DNA of 45,035 bases. Origin: Bacillota bacterium (lineage in GTDB: Bacteria > Bacillota > Clostridia > Acetivibrionales > DSM-1351). The notes under the pieces are model-generated. The model saw only the letters and a program-made list of their open reading frames with translations, searched no databases and was not told the DNA's origin. Both the position numbers and the translations under genes were made by a program. Within the stretch, counting starts at the first letter, position 1. The number at the start of each line of letters is the position of its first letter. Below, in pieces: positions 43,669 to 45,035 of this stretch. The DNA is taken from positions 1-45,035 of the forward strand of contig JAEZIB010000065.1 in assembly GCA_023416275.1 (NCBI GenBank), in the 5' to 3' direction.

Positions 43669-45035
43669 ATGAAAAAGAGTTGTTTTGCAATTTTATTATG
43701 TTTTTTAATTATTATTTCGGGAGGGAACTGGATATTTGCCGAAAGTTATATTGACGGAGGTATCGATAAGGATTCTACAGCGCCTTTACTTACAGAAACT
43801 TTTACCTACATAAAAACATATGATGGTACTGTGGGTACACCTATGTTTTTCACGCTTGTACCTTTGAGCACTGATTATTTTACAATTGAAACCATTGGTA
43901 CCGTTGATACTGAGGGTGAACTCTATGACAGTGCTGGAATCTCCCTTGAGGTTCAAGATGATGTTGTTGGATCAAATTTTCAGATACACAGGGAATTGAT
44001 TGGAGGAGAAACTTATTATCTTCGTGTTACAAATTATTCTATGATTGCGGGTGACCAAACAACGCTTCGTATAGTTGGAGACAGTGGTGGAGTATTAAGT
44101 AACCCTGCAAAGGAAATAACAGCCTTTAACTTTAACGGATTAACTCCGAATGTGATCGGAACAGTAAACGAAGCAGGCAAAACGATATCGCTGACAGTAC
44201 CATACGGAACAGATGTAACCGCATTGGTACCTACTATAACAAATACAGGAGTAAGCATATCACCAAATACAGGAGTGGCACAGAATTTCACAAATCCGGT
44301 GGAATATACAGTAACAGCGTTAGATAGTTCCACCCAAAAATATACTGTTACAGTAACAGTGGCAGCAAACCCTGCAAAGGCAATAACAGCCTTTAACTTT
44401 AACGGATTAACTCCGAATGTAACCGGAACAGTAAACGAAGCAAGCAAAACAATAGCTTTGACAGTACCATACGGAACAGATGTAACTGCATTGGTACCTA
44501 CTATAACAAATACAGGAGCAAGCATATCACCAAATACAGGAGTGGCACAGAACTTTACAAACCCTGTAGAATATACAGTGACAGCAGCAGATAGTTCAAC
44601 CCAGAAGTACACAGTAACAGTAACAGTGGCAGCTAACCCTGCAAAGGCAATAACAGCCTTTAACTTTAACGGATTAACTCCGAATGTAACCGGAACAGTA
44701 AACGAAGCAAGCAAAACAATAGCTCTGACAGTACCATACGGAACAAATGTAACCGCGTTGGTACCTACAATAACACATACAGGAGCAAGCATATCTCCAA
44801 ACACAGGAGTGGCACAGAACTTTACAAATCCTGTAGAATATACAGTAACAGCGGCAGACAGCTCAACACAGCAGTATACTGTTACAGTAACAGTAGCAGC
44901 CGATCCAGAAAAAGCAATAACAGCTTTTAACTTTAAAGGCTTAACGCCGAATGTAACCGGAACAGTAAATGAAGCAAGCAAAACAATAGCTCTGACAGTA
45001 CCATACGGAACAGATGTAACTTCACTGGTTCCTAC
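43669..45035 (+). CDS. Secreted protein with 89-residue DUF5018/cadherin-like tandem repeats (3' end outside the window)
   Basis: A plus-strand frame from ATG 43669, after GAAAGGGTG, stays open to the window edge (more than 455 codons). It begins MKKSCFAILLCFLIIISGG, a signal peptide with likely cleavage near residue 24 (IFA-ES). A unique beta-rich domain (~30-143) follows. Tandem repeats of exactly 267 bases begin at 44101, 44368, 44635 and 44902; each reads (N/D)PxKxITAFNFxGLTPNV then PYGTDVTALVPTI and YTVTAxDSSTQKYTVTV. They resemble DUF5018/cadherin-like surface modules. The repeats are nearly identical at DNA level, pointing to recent expansion or gene conversion. The C-terminus and anchor are unseen. 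Confidence 0.9.
   Translation, partial: MKKSCFAILLCFLIIISGGNWIFAESYIDGGIDKDSTAPLLTETFTYIKTYDGTVGTPMFFTLVPLSTDYFTIETIGTVDTEGELYDSAGISLEVQDDVVGSNFQIHRELIGGETYYLRVTNYSMIAGDQTTLRIVGDSGGVLSNPAKEITAFNFNGLTPNVIGTVNEAGKTISLTVPYGTDVTALVPTITNTGVSISPNTGVAQNFTNPVEYTVTALDSSTQKYTVTVTVAANPAKAITAFNFNGLTPNVTGTVNEASKTIALTVPYGTDVTALVPTITNTGASISPNTGVAQNFTNPVEYTVTAADSSTQKYTVTVTVAANPAKAITAFNFNGLTPNVTGTVNEASKTIALTVPYGTNVTALVPTITHTGASISPNTGVAQNFTNPVEYTVTAADSSTQQYTVTVTVAADPEKAITAFNFKGLTPNVTGTVNEASKTIALTVPYGTDVTSLVP

Noticed and set aside
44034..44981. 315-codon minus-strand frame
   Set aside because: It is the antisense shadow of the 267-base repeats of the real plus-strand gene starting at 43669; the repeat makes the reverse frame open too.
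1..45035. CRISPR array, tRNA or rRNA genes
   Set aside because: No regularly spaced short repeats, no cloverleaf-like segments and no rRNA blocks were seen on reading the intergenic regions.

Overview
The window looks like chromosome from a low-GC, spore-forming, cellulosome-producing clostridium, most likely a mesophilic Ruminiclostridium-type organism. This is inferred from the AT-rich intergenic DNA, strong AAGGAGG ribosome binding sites, a type I dockerin on a secreted glycoside hydrolase, a small acid-soluble spore protein (Tlp), a T-box leader, a CtsR operator and an oxygen-sensitive 2-hydroxyacyl-CoA dehydratase-type enzyme pair. No database search was possible, so the genus is an inference.

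Layout. 1-120: probable right end of an IS200/IS605-type element. 183-2363 (-): GH3 beta-glucosidase. 2671-3940: a small membrane protein and a secreted two-repeat protein. 4214-7237: cell-envelope sugar and lipid genes (glf on +; a GT2 glycosyltransferase and a PAP2 protein on -). 7512-9643: two divergent tRNA-modification genes (Dus, MnmD). 10006-12003: a GH43-GH16-dockerin enzyme bracketed by inverted copies of a short repeat. 12236-13920: serine T-box and a divergent serS. 14254-16691: an uncharacterised protein, a cold shock protein and a secreted Ig-like (BIG2) protein. 17006-21258: FMN riboswitch and the ribD-ribE-ribBA-ribH operon. 21314-23604: a twin-MerR regulator and an ABC-2 exporter. 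23855-26053: a one-subunit dehydratase-like protein and its ATP-dependent activator. 26391-27610: queC and a GNAT. 27774-31684: CtsR-type promoter, a CbpA-like DnaJ and clpB. 31890-34052 (-): an orphan hybrid-sensor histidine kinase without a receiver. 35177-36625: a tyrosine phenol-lyase-like PLP enzyme. 37289-38800: a secreted GH18 chitinase. 39299-39992: a small gene with an apparent ATT start, then tlp. 40216-41025 (-): an alpha/beta hydrolase. 41324 to the end: two miniature tail-collar proteins, a discoidin/cadherin-like protein and a truncated gene with 267-bp tandem repeats that runs off the window.

The intergenic DNA is unusually rich in short dispersed repeats. At least four families can be seen by eye: R1 (about 105-157 bp, ends ATAACG/CGTTAT, four copies), R2 (about 170-300 bp, upstream of ribD and of queC), R3 (a palindromic CAACTTTC/GAAAGTTG element, about six full or partial copies) and R4 (inverted ends AAAGTCAATT, three copies near the histidine kinase and the PLP lyase). 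They lie in 5' leaders and between genes and look like non-autonomous elements.

The functional themes are plant and fungal polysaccharide use (GH3, GH43-GH16-dockerin, GH18), riboflavin supply under FMN control, tRNA maturation (Dus, MnmD, QueC, SerRS), stress and spore functions (Csp, DnaJ-like, ClpB, Tlp), and a terminal group of phage-tail-like or surface proteins. The strongest leads are the dehydratase-like/activator pair with its structured attenuator leader, the PLP lyase with an altered cofactor pocket, the miniature collar proteins with their neighbours, and the repeat families.
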